Origin: Candidatus Eiseniibacteriota bacterium
GTDB taxonomy: Bacteria > Joyebacterota > Joyebacteria > Joyebacterales > Joyebacteraceae
Direction: 5' to 3'
NCBI GenBank assembly: GCA_030638405.1
Contig: DAOWER010000311.1
Location: 1-5,935, forward strand
Length of the DNA stretch: 5,935 nt
Shown: positions 1 to 5,004 of the stretch, piece by piece
Position numbering within the stretch: position 1 is the stretch's first letter
How the letters are laid out: every line of letters starts with the position of its first letter
Notes under the pieces: generated by a model
What the model saw: only the letters and a program-made list of their open reading frames with translations
Databases searched by the model: none
What the model was told of the DNA's origin: nothing
Made by a program: the position numbers and the translations under genes

Positions 1-235
1 GGATGACGTGGCTCGTCTCGCCCTCAGGCTGCGTGAACACCTACTAGCAGTCCCAGTAGTCAGGCGCGTTCTCGGTAACCACCCACTCGAATGACATACC
101 GGCCGGATTTGTGATCCAGTTTCCGGTACCCTGAATGCCGCCCGTAGTGCTCAGCAGGCTTCCGACGTACGCCGCAGCCACAGATGGAATCGCAAGCATC
201 GCTGCGATGACAATAACTACACACAGTCTCCTCAT
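1..235 (-). pseudogene. A1: broken PEP-CTERM protein gene, 5' part only
   Basis: This is the 5' part of a third copy of the A family; the rest lies beyond the window. ATG at 235 is preceded by GGGAGG (242-247) with 6 nt spacing. The signal peptide (residues 1-22, ending SVAAA before YVGSLLS) and the stretch GGIQGTGNWI are nearly identical to A2 and A3. After 63 codons two adjacent TAG codons (44-46 and 41-43) replace the HYSY codons of the intact copies. The frame then stays open to position 1 and reads VFTQPEGETSHVI, matching the intact proteins, so there is no frameshift. Extra substitutions around the stops (ENAPDYWDC for LNADDSWHY) fit relaxed selection. Its promoters look intact, so it may still be transcribed. 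A truncated 63-residue secreted peptide is possible but I consider decay more likely. Confidence 0.8.
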
Positions 236-298
236 GATGCGCCTCCCGCATGGTGAGTAACTTCTTAGTATCCCTCGTTTGTTTCTTGACTTGCCGTG

Positions 299-326
299 AG
301 TATACCACACAACAGACATCTGTCAA
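299..326 (-). promoter_or_regulatory. Promoter P1a for A1 (proximal)
   Basis: On the minus strand: -35 TTGACA (321-326), 16-bp spacer, -10 TATACT (299-304) preceded by TGG, an extended -10. The predicted start near 292 gives a leader of roughly 57 nt before the A1 ATG. The dyad ACAGA-TG-TCTGT overlaps the -35 box and could be an operator. Similar promoters precede A2 and A3. Confidence 0.8.
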
Positions 327-361
327 GCACTTATTTCTGAATTTGTCTCTCAACTACGATG

Positions 362-389
362 AGTATACCACATCACAGAAGTCTGTCAA
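362..389 (-). promoter_or_regulatory. Promoter P1b for A1 (distal)
   Basis: This is a second near-identical promoter exactly 63 bp upstream of P1a: TTGACA (384-389), 16-bp spacer, TATACT (362-367) with the same TGG extension. The dyad is ACAGA-CT-TCTGT, with the arms kept and the two centre bases changed. The pair is probably a tandem duplication of the promoter segment. Confidence 0.75.
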
Positions 390-401
390 ACACCCCTTTT
401 G

Positions 402-435
402 GGCCGGTCTGCCGGCCTCCGGGCGAGTCGGCCGG
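402..435 (-). other. Three-arm alternative hairpin in U1
   Basis: GGCCGG (402-407), CCGGCC (412-417) and GGCCGG (430-435): the middle arm can pair perfectly with either outer arm (4-nt or 12-nt loop). It sits about 12 bp beyond the distal -35 box. The same layout with different bases occurs in U3 (3474-3506). It could be a terminator or attenuator of transcripts entering from upstream, or a protein-binding site. The function is unknown. Confidence 0.5.
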
Positions 436-638
436 TGTCCATCAGGTCTCGCCGGGGCCAGGCCCCGCCCACTTAGGTCGAAAAAGCCGCCCATAAATGC
501 CGGCACGTCATAGAGAACGAGCCACGGGTCCCCCCGCGGGGAGGCAGCCCGCCCCGCTCGGCACGACCGTCATGGCGGCAGGGGAAGCGTCCAGGGAGGG
601 AACCGATCTCGCGGAGTCGACCACTCTGGTCTCCAATC

Positions 639-853
639 CTAGTGTGCGCATTCGCAGAGTAGGAGGCTGCCAGTGATGTCGACCACCTCCGTGATCGTTT
701 CCGCCTTGACGTCCAGGTCGCAGGCGCAATCGCACACGCCGAGCTCCAGGAAGAACGACACGTGACTCGTGCCGTGAGCGCAAGCAGCGTGAGACGGCAG
801 ATCGCCGGGGTGGCGAGCCTGGTAAGGATGCGGCGACGTCCGTTGCGAGGTGT
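639..853 (-). pseudogene. B1': internally deleted remnant of the B gene
   Basis: The remnant aligns with B2 in three blocks. From the right: codons 1 to about 28 with the ATG changed to ACA (851-853); codons 72-89 (SHVSFFLELGVCDCACD); and codons 168-190 (LDVKAETITEVVDITG then LCEC), ending at TAG 639-641. Deletion of codons 90-167 (234 bp) is in frame. Deletion between codons 28 and 72 (about 130 bp) shifts the frame. These two losses plus the earlier stop account exactly for the 215-nt length, so no other indels are needed. Upstream, the B2 ribosome site and promoter are also missing: only about 30 bp separate it from the A2 hairpin, against about 165 bp for B2. It is not expected to make protein. 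Confidence 0.8.
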
Positions 854-884
854 CAGTGGAGTTGTGATGAGGAGGGAGATGAGA

Positions 885-912
885 ACCGCCCGACGCGTGA
901 GCGCCGGGCGGT
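885..912 (-). terminator. Hairpin after A2, probable terminator
   Basis: A 28-nt inverted repeat: a 12-bp stem (arms beginning ACCGCCCG and ending CGGGCGGT, one G-T wobble on the minus strand) and a TCAC loop, 35 nt past the A2 stop. The sequence after it (TCTCATCTCCC) is only moderately T-rich, so intrinsic termination is likely but not certain. An identical hairpin follows A3. Confidence 0.6.
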
Positions 913-947
913 GGAGTTGAGCGTGTGCTTCGGTACTGTCGTGCTTC

Positions 948-1646
948 TTACTTCCTGCGCCTGCGGAAGACCGCTACCGATCCGAGGAGGCCGCTGCCCA
1001 GAAGCATCAGGGTCGTGGGCTCGGGGACCGGGTTCGTCACGGAGTCGGGCGCAAGAACGTGGTAGTCGATGGAGCCGTCCGCAGCGGGCGCGGTCGGGTC
1101 GTCATCGTACAACGAGAAGCCCGTGTTCCACGCGGCGTTCGTGATTGAGCCGCGCGGGCCCGCGTCCGGGGTCCCGCCGGCGACCCCGTCCTTGGAGTAG
1201 AAGTCCTGCCAGACCGGGACGCGGAAGCTGTCAAACGCGAAGCTCGTCGTCAAACCCGTCGCTTCGTCGAACTTGATCCCGTACATGCTCCCCGGTATGC
1301 CAGGATTGGAGGGATCGTCTACTCCGAACTCACCGATCTCCACGTTGCCGACGTCGCCCTGCAGATTGAAGATCTCATTGGCCGTGAAGTTGTCCGACAC
1401 CTCGAGGATGAAGTGGCTCGTCTCACCCACCGGATGCGTGAACACGTACGAGTAGTGCCAGGAGTCATCCGCGTTCAGGGTAACCTCCCACTCGAAGGAC
1501 ATGCCGGCCGGATCTGTGATCCAGTTTCCGGTGCCCTGAATGCCGCCGGTCGTGCTCAGCAGGCTCCCGACGTACGCCGCAGCCACAGATGGAATCGCGA
1601 GCATCGCCGCCAAGAGCAGCGCCACACACAGTCTCCTTGCCCTCAC
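948..1646 (-). CDS. A2: secreted PEP-CTERM sorting domain protein
   Basis: A 232-residue exported protein. Residues 1-24 are a signal peptide (basic MRARR, hydrophobic core, AAA before YVGSLLS). Residues 25 to about 205 are a mature domain I do not recognise, rich in aromatic and acidic residues (for example GIPGSMYGIKFD, VPVWQDFYSKDG). Residues 207-232 are a classic PEP-CTERM tail: VPEP, a 17-residue hydrophobic segment and RRRRK. In this family the tail directs export to the cell envelope, where an exosortase is thought to process it; many members are extracellular or biofilm-associated. No exosortase lies in the window. The start is GTG 1646, chosen because AGGAGG (1652-1657) lies 5 nt upstream and because it aligns with the A3 ATG; the longer reading to 1715 would begin inside the promoter -10 region. 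It is transcribed alone from P2 and ends at the 885-912 hairpin. It is 8 residues longer than A3 because of one indel. Confidence 0.93.
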   Translation of the reverse strand: MRARRLCVALLLAAMLAIPSVAAAYVGSLLSTTGGIQGTGNWITDPAGMSFEWEVTLNADDSWHYSYVFTHPVGETSHFILEVSDNFTANEIFNLQGDVGNVEIGEFGVDDPSNPGIPGSMYGIKFDEATGLTTSFAFDSFRVPVWQDFYSKDGVAGGTPDAGPRGSITNAAWNTGFSLYDDDPTAPAADGSIDYHVLAPDSVTNPVPEPTTLMLLGSGLLGSVAVFRRRRK

Positions 1647-1651
1647 AATCG

Positions 1652-1657
1652 CCTCCT
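1652..1657 (-). promoter_or_regulatory. Ribosome binding site fixing the GTG start of A2
   Basis: AGGAGG on the minus strand, 5 nt before GTG 1646. The equivalent AGGAGG at 3308-3313 sits 5 nt before the ATG of A3. The shared position argues that A2 uses GTG and not the upstream in-frame ATG at 1715. Confidence 0.85.
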
Positions 1658-1703
1658 CCGTGTTTGAGTATACGCTTCCCAGTTCGTTTCTTAACTTACC
1701 CTG

Positions 1704-1731
1704 ATTATACCACATCGACAGAAGTTGTCAA
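1704..1731 (-). promoter_or_regulatory. Promoter P2 for A2
   Basis: TTGACA (1726-1731), 16-bp spacer, perfect TATAAT (1704-1709) with TGG just upstream, so both boxes are consensus plus an extended -10. The predicted start near 1697 gives a leader of about 50 nt. The spacer dyad is reduced to GACA-N5-TGTC. There is no second promoter 63 bp upstream, because the B2 3' end lies there. Confidence 0.85.
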
Positions 1732-1777
1732 GAGTCCATTCCAGGCCGCTCTACTGGCTGCCCCTGACCCTGCTGCA

Positions 1778-2401
1778 TCACCTGTACAGAGACTTCACGA
1801 GGCTCCAGGTAGCCTGTTCGACGGGGCTCCCGCATTCGCAGAGTGGGAGGACACCGGTGATGTCGCCGACCTCCGTGATCGTTCCCGCCTTAATGCCCAG
1901 GCTGCCAGGATGTACGCGAGGATCGCCCGGCCCGAAGCGTGAGTAGAAGCAGAGTGTGGCAGTCCCGGCCTCGTCCGGTTCACAGCCGTTCTCGAGGTGC
2001 TCGTACTTGACCGTCGGAGTGTCGTCCGGGAAACTGGGGTCGCCTCTGCACTCGTAGAGTCCCAGGAACTCCAGCTCGCAGCCATCCAGGCCCACACCTG
2101 TTCCTGCGACGCTATCAAACGTGACCACGCCCTCGTCACAGGCGCAATCGCACACGCCCAGCTCCAGGAAGAACGACACGTGACTCATGCTGTGACCACC
2201 CAGCCCGGTTGTGTCCCACTCGATGTTCAGTCGGTAGAGCCAGTAGCCCTCGAATCCCGGTGCGTCCGGGACCGCGGCCGTGCTCATGCCCCACACAGCC
2301 TGAGCGGCGGAGGGCACAGCCGTGAGCGCAAGTAGCGTGAGATTGCAGATCGCCAGGGTGGCGATCCTCGTCAAGATGCGGTGACGTCCGTTGCCGGTCA
2401 T
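1778..2401 (-). CDS. B2: secreted cysteine-rich protein, function unknown
   Basis: A 207-residue protein of a family I do not recognise. Residues 1-35 form a signal peptide (RHR near the N terminus, hydrophobic core 13-29, SAAQA before VWG). There is no lipobox, no PEP-CTERM tail and no later membrane segment, so it should be periplasmic or secreted. The mature part has nine cysteines: CDCAC (84-88), C108, C118, C140, C151 and CEC (188-190). Disulfides or metal binding are possible; the sequence alone does not decide. Aromatic runs (GYWLYRLNIEW, SHVSFFLELG) suggest a beta-rich fold. The start is ATG 2401, because AAGGAG (2408-2413) lies 6 nt upstream and B1' homology begins at the same codon; the frame extends to 2464 but that part covers the promoter. 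It has its own promoter and sits between A3 and A2. The remnant B1' shows the family was duplicated together with A. Confidence 0.8.
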   Translation of the reverse strand: MTGNGRHRILTRIATLAICNLTLLALTAVPSAAQAVWGMSTAAVPDAPGFEGYWLYRLNIEWDTTGLGGHSMSHVSFFLELGVCDCACDEGVVTFDSVAGTGVGLDGCELEFLGLYECRGDPSFPDDTPTVKYEHLENGCEPDEAGTATLCFYSRFGPGDPRVHPGSLGIKAGTITEVGDITGVLPLCECGSPVEQATWSLVKSLYR

Positions 2402-2454
2402 TCCGGGCTCCTTCGGACGCAGCCGCCAGGTGAGTTCTCCCTTACCCATATAGT

Positions 2455-2483
2455 AGGATATCAAGGTTTGTGTGTTTTGTCAA
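2455..2483 (-). promoter_or_regulatory. Promoter for B2
   Basis: TTGACA (2478-2483), 17-bp spacer, TATCCT (2455-2460) preceded by TGA (extended -10). The predicted start near 2448 gives a leader of about 47 nt. Its spacer is unrelated to those of the A promoters (no ACAGA/TCTGT dyad, no ATGTGG), so B is probably controlled differently from A. Confidence 0.7.
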
Positions 2484-2565
2484 GAGGGGAGTCGGGGCAC
2501 TCCAGCGTAGCAGGAAGTTCTGGGTGCTGCGGGTTCCCGGGGGCTGTCGGGGGAGGGAGACGAGA

Positions 2566-2593
2566 ACCGCCCGACGCGTGAGCGCCGGGCGGT
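2566..2593 (-). terminator. Hairpin after A3, probable terminator
   Basis: The same 28-nt inverted repeat as at 885-912, with a 12-bp stem and TCAC loop, 34 nt past the A3 stop, followed by TCTCGTCTCCC. It separates the A3 transcript from the B2 promoter about 80 bp downstream. Confidence 0.6.
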
Positions 2594-2627
2594 GGAGTTG
2601 AGCGTGTGCTTCGTACTGCCGTGCTTC

Positions 2628-3302
2628 CTACTTCCTGCGCCTGCGGAAGACCGCTAGCGATCCGAGGAGTCCACTGCCCAGAAGCATCAGGGTCGTGGGC
2701 TCGGGGACCGGGTTGGTCGCGGAGTCGGGCGCAAGAACGTGGAACTCGTAACTTCCGTTCGAAGCGAGCGCGGTCGGGTCGGTATCGTTCGGCAGGAAGC
2801 CTTTGTTCCACGCGGCGTTGATTCCTGCGGCACCGGCCACCCCGTCCTTCGAGTAGAAATCCTGCCAGACCGGGATGCGGAAGCTGTCAAACGAGAAGAC
2901 CGTCTTCAAACCCGACGCGTCGTCAAACTTGATCCCGTACATGCTCCCCGGTATGCCCGGATTGGAGGGATCACCTACTCCGAACTCACCGATCTCCACG
3001 CTGCCGACATCGCCCTGCAGATTGAAGATCTCATTGGCCGTGAAGCCGTCCGACACCTCAAGGATGAAGTGGCTCGTCTCACCTTCGGGATGCACGAACA
3101 CGTACGAGTAGTGCCAGGAGTTATCCGCGTTCAGGGTAACCTCCCACTCGAACGACATTCCGGCCGGGTCTGCGATCCAGTTCCCCGTACCCTGAATGCC
3201 GCCGTCGACGCTCAGCAGGCTCCCGACGTACGCTGCAGCCACAGATGGAATCGCGAGCATCGCCGCCAAGAGCAGAGCTACACACAATCTCCGTGTCCTC
3301 AT
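2628..3302 (-). CDS. A3: secreted PEP-CTERM sorting domain protein
   Basis: A 224-residue paralogue of A2. It has the same signal peptide (1-24), the same mature core, and a PEP-CTERM tail at 199-224 (VPEP, hydrophobic segment, RRRRK). I count about 16 substitutions from A2 in the first 157 residues. Divergence is much heavier from about 157 to 190, where A3 has GAAGIN for the longer A2 stretch GGTPDAGPRGSITN, and conservation returns at HVLAPDS. This suggests a variable surface loop before the anchor. Start: ATG 3302 with AGGAGG (3308-3313) 5 nt upstream; the in-frame extension to 3392 is promoter DNA. Transcription is from the twin promoters P3a/P3b, ending at the 2566-2593 hairpin. Envelope or extracellular location follows from the family; the actual role is unknown. 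Confidence 0.93.
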   Translation of the reverse strand: MRTRRLCVALLLAAMLAIPSVAAAYVGSLLSVDGGIQGTGNWIADPAGMSFEWEVTLNADNSWHYSYVFVHPEGETSHFILEVSDGFTANEIFNLQGDVGSVEIGEFGVGDPSNPGIPGSMYGIKFDDASGLKTVFSFDSFRIPVWQDFYSKDGVAGAAGINAAWNKGFLPNDTDPTALASNGSYEFHVLAPDSATNPVPEPTTLMLLGSGLLGSLAVFRRRRK

Positions 3303-3371
3303 GATTGCCTCCTCTATGTGTTTGCTGACCTCTTGATTATGCCGTTCCCAGCCGGTTTCCCAACTGCACTG

Positions 3372-3399
3372 AGTATACCACATCGCGAACATCTGTCAA
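3372..3399 (-). promoter_or_regulatory. Promoter P3a for A3 (proximal)
   Basis: TTGACA (3394-3399), 16-bp spacer, TATACT (3372-3377) with TGG upstream. The spacer keeps ATGTGG but the dyad has decayed (ACAGATGTTCG). The predicted start near 3365 gives a leader of about 63 nt before ATG 3302. Confidence 0.8.
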
Positions 3400-3434
3400 G
3401 TAGCTATTTGGAAATCTATCCCCCTAGTACGCTG

Positions 3435-3462
3435 AACATATCACACCACAGAAACCTGTCAA
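3435..3462 (-). promoter_or_regulatory. Promoter P3b for A3 (distal)
   Basis: TTGACA (3457-3462), 16-bp spacer, weaker -10 TATGTT (3435-3440) preceded by TGA, again exactly 63 bp beyond the proximal promoter as in U1. The dyad ACAGG-TT-TCTGT is kept with one wobble-type mismatch. Confidence 0.6.
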
Positions 3463-3473
3463 GCGCGTATTTG

Positions 3474-3506
3474 GGGCGCTCTGTCGCCCGCCAGGCGAAT
3501 CGGGCG
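3474..3506 (-). other. Three-arm alternative hairpin in U3
   Basis: GGGCG (3474-3478), CGCCCG (3485-3490) and CGGGCG (3501-3506). The middle arm pairs with the first (6-nt loop) or the third (10-nt loop). Position relative to the distal promoter matches the U1 version, although all three arms have different bases. Confidence 0.5.
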
Positions 3507-3623
3507 CTGCCCCTCCATCTTCGCGGGGCTAGGCCCTATTCACTTAAGTTGAGGAAATCGCCCAAACATACCAACACGTCAAGAGAAAGGTCCACGACTT
3601 CCCCTACAACGGGATAGCCCGCC

Positions 3624-3853
3624 AGGCGTATGACCAGTCAGCGGTCCCTCTCGTATGGTCGCAGTCTCTTCCGTCCCGATGCTCCTTGCTGCGCAGGCTT
3701 CTCCTGCGAACGTCCTCGGTCGACGGAGCGAGCCCGTGATCTTGACCGGCGTGCGGTTGCTGTCCCGCACGGGCGTTGACGCGCTCACGCTGCTGACATT
3801 CGGACACGGCGGCGCCTGGGTACAGACACCCGGGCGGCATCCGGTCGAACGAC
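3624..3853. other. Region without a convincing gene
   Basis: An open frame of 85 codons (3655-3912, plus) ends in a 4-base ATGA overlap with the regulator start, but it has no ribosome site, no recognisable motif and only ordinary base composition, so I do not call it. Two simple inverted repeats are visible: CGTGCGG/CCGCACG (3750-3756 and 3765-3771, 8-nt loop) and GCCTGGGT/ACCCGGGC (3814-3821 and 3828-3835, 6-nt loop, one wobble). Either could be a terminator relic or a regulator site; neither has a T-tract. Confidence 0.4.
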
Positions 3854-3883
3854 TGGACGCCGCCTTCCGCGTTCTGCTATTCT
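3854..3883 (+). promoter_or_regulatory. Possible promoter of the LysR gene
   Basis: An extended -10, TGC-TATTCT (3878-3883), with a poor -35, TGGACG (3854-3859), at 18 bp. This would give a leader of only about 20 nt before ATG 3909. It is plausible for a weakly expressed regulator, but tentative. Confidence 0.35.
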
Positions 3884-3908
3884 CTTATCCTGAAAGCGAG
3901 GACAGACC

Positions 3909-4832
3909 ATGATTCTGGACAAGAAGGTGCGCGTCTTTCTGGCAACGGCCGAGGCCGGCAGCTTCAGCCGTGCCGCGAGACAGCTGTCGTTGAGCCAGTC
4001 GGTGGTGAGCTTTCACATCAAGGCTCTCGAACAGGAACTGGGGGTGTCGCTGTTCCGGCGGCAGGGCAGGAGCATCTCGCTCACTGCCGAGGGGAAGCTC
4101 CTCTTCGGGAAGGGGCGCAAGCTCGCCAAGGAGGCGCGCCGGATCGAGGACGCGTTCTCCGCGCAGTCCGAAGAGATAGCCCAGCGCATTTACCTGGCCG
4201 GCGACGCGCTGACGTGCGCCTTCACACTTCCGTGGACACTCGCTGCCTTTCGCATGGACTACCCGGATGTGCTCTTCACTTACGAGCACCTGGACGAGAG
4301 CGAGCTCATCAGCAGACTGGTCTCGGGGGAACTTGACGTTGGTCTGGTGGGGCACCCTGTTGTGCACCGCAAGCTTGCCACGACCCCGTGCTTCCAGGAC
4401 AGGATCGTGTTGGTCGGTCCGACGCGGAGCGCCCCCGACAGCATCACGATCGACCAGCTGAGGGAGGTCCCCATCATCTGGGCGACCAGTGACCGCGGAC
4501 TCGAACTCCTGCTCAGCAGGAATCTGCCCGAGGCCGGTCTCCAGCTGAAGGACCTCAACGTCTTCATGGAGGTGGACGGCCTGCCCATCCTCAAGACCTT
4601 CGTTCGGGCGGACGTCGGGATGGCCTTCCTTCCGTTCCTGACCGTCGCCGATGAGGTGCGCTCCGGCCTCCTCAAGATCGTCGACATCCCCTGGCTCGAG
4701 CTCGAACGCACGAACTACCTCGTCTACCGGAAGGAGAAGACCCCCAGGCAGGTGGTGACGGCCCTCGTCGAGTTCGTGGAGAACCGCGACTGGGAGGCCG
4801 TGCTCGAGGCCCAGGGGCGAGGAGGGCTCTAA
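3909..4832 (+). CDS. LysR-family transcriptional regulator
   Basis: A 307-residue protein of normal length for the family. The N-terminal winged helix-turn-helix is clear: VFLATAEAGSFSRAARQLSLS then QSVVSFHIKALEQELGVSLF (residues 9-49), followed by the linker helix (60-90). Residues from about 92 to 295 form the effector-binding domain (YLAGDAL, ELDVGLVGHPV, ADVGMAFLPF), related to periplasmic binding-protein folds. Such regulators bind DNA as dimers or tetramers and respond to a small molecule; the ligand here cannot be read from sequence. Start: ATG 3909 with GAGGA (3898-3902) 6 nt upstream. It is tail-to-head with the cytochrome genes, which have their own promoter, and points away from the array. 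LysR members often control a divergent neighbour, which here would be A3, but the roughly 450-600 bp gap from ATG 3909 to P3b/A3 makes that only a guess. Confidence 0.95.
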   Translation: MILDKKVRVFLATAEAGSFSRAARQLSLSQSVVSFHIKALEQELGVSLFRRQGRSISLTAEGKLLFGKGRKLAKEARRIEDAFSAQSEEIAQRIYLAGDALTCAFTLPWTLAAFRMDYPDVLFTYEHLDESELISRLVSGELDVGLVGHPVVHRKLATTPCFQDRIVLVGPTRSAPDSITIDQLREVPIIWATSDRGLELLLSRNLPEAGLQLKDLNVFMEVDGLPILKTFVRADVGMAFLPFLTVADEVRSGLLKIVDIPWLELERTNYLVYRKEKTPRQVVTALVEFVENRDWEAVLEAQGRGGL

Positions 4833-4904
4833 CTCCCATCCACACCAGCGTCGCTGCACATGTCGAGCTACTCGATAACAACCCACTCATTCCATGCAGT
4901 TTGC

Positions 4905-4932
4905 TTGACACCGACTGCGGACGCTCTAGAAT
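4905..4932 (+). promoter_or_regulatory. Promoter of the cytochrome operon
   Basis: TTGACA (4905-4910), 16-bp spacer, TAGAAT (4927-4932). The predicted start near 4939 gives a leader of about 65 nt to ATG 5005. It is in the gap after the LysR stop. No strong terminator is visible between 4833 and 4904, so read-through from the regulator is possible. Confidence 0.7.
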
Positions 4933-5004
4933 CATGGGGAGGGCCGCAGTCCACGCCGACCCCGGCGGCCAGGCCGATCCGCGTTCCAACAGGAGGTTGC
5001 GGTG

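Larger units (their letters stand above)
299..556 (-). repeat. Leader block U1 upstream of A1 (homologous to U3)
   Basis: This block of about 250 bp holds the two promoters and a gene-free stretch beyond them. It aligns with 3372-3623 upstream of A3: both have the twin promoters, then a three-arm inverted-repeat cluster, a GGGGCC-A-GGCCCC-type element (454-466 here), then matched short runs such as CACTTA, CACGTCA and AGCCCGCC. The right end is approximate. From there to about 638 I see neither a gene nor a recognisable repeat. A2 lacks this block and keeps only the proximal promoter. Confidence 0.7.
1..3623 (-). repeat. Alternating tandem gene array (A3-B2-A2-B1'-A1)
   Basis: In the minus-strand reading direction the order is leader block, A3, hairpin, B2, A2, hairpin, B1' remnant, leader block, A1. 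A copies share long near-identical DNA runs in the signal peptide, the central region and the PEP-CTERM tail. B1' aligns with both ends and the middle of B2. A start codons are 1656 bp apart (A3 to A2) and 1411 bp apart (A2 to A1). The shorter interval is partly explained by deletions in B1', partly offset by the leader block present only before A1. The array probably continues past the left edge. That it arose by tandem duplication followed by decay is inference from the repeated order. Confidence 0.85.
3372..3623 (-). repeat. Leader block U3 upstream of A3 (homologous to U1)
   Basis: This is the counterpart of 299-556. It contains P3a/P3b, the three-arm inverted repeat (3474-3506), a reduced GGGGCT-A-GGCCCT element (3525-3537) and the matched runs CACTTA, CACGTCA and AGCCCGCC. 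I see no gene in it. The far boundary, where similarity to U1 fades, is approximate and probably marks the edge of the duplicated unit. Confidence 0.7.

Noticed and set aside
299..389. Direct repeats at 63-bp spacing as a possible CRISPR-like array
   Set aside because: There are only two units, the repeats are degenerate and coincide with -35/-10 boxes, and they are explained as duplicated promoters.
384..443. Tiny minus-strand frames in U1 (18 codons) and U3 (19 codons) whose TGA overlaps the distal TTGACA box
   Set aside because: Both start at equivalent ATGs and end at the same place, but the peptides (MDTGRLARRPADRPKRGV and MEGQRPIRLAGDRAPQIRA) share little, there is no clear ribosome site, and the shared ends follow from the promoter sequence.
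2739..3617. 292-codon open frame on the plus strand
   Set aside because: It is antisense to A3 and crosses its promoters and leader block; A3 has a signal peptide and PEP-CTERM tail, so this frame is a shadow.
3655..3912. 85-codon plus-strand frame ending in an ATGA overlap with the LysR start
   Set aside because: The overlap is suggestive of coupling, but there is no ribosome site, no motif, and the -10 candidate for LysR lies inside it. Left uncalled without homology support.
4863..4875. TCGAG-CTA-CTCGA inverted repeat after the LysR gene as a terminator
   Set aside because: The stem is only 5 bp and there is no T-tract; too weak to call.
3885..4886. 333-codon open frame on the minus strand
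   Set aside because: It is exactly antisense to the LysR gene, with no ribosome site or recognisable domain; a mirror of high-GC codon usage.
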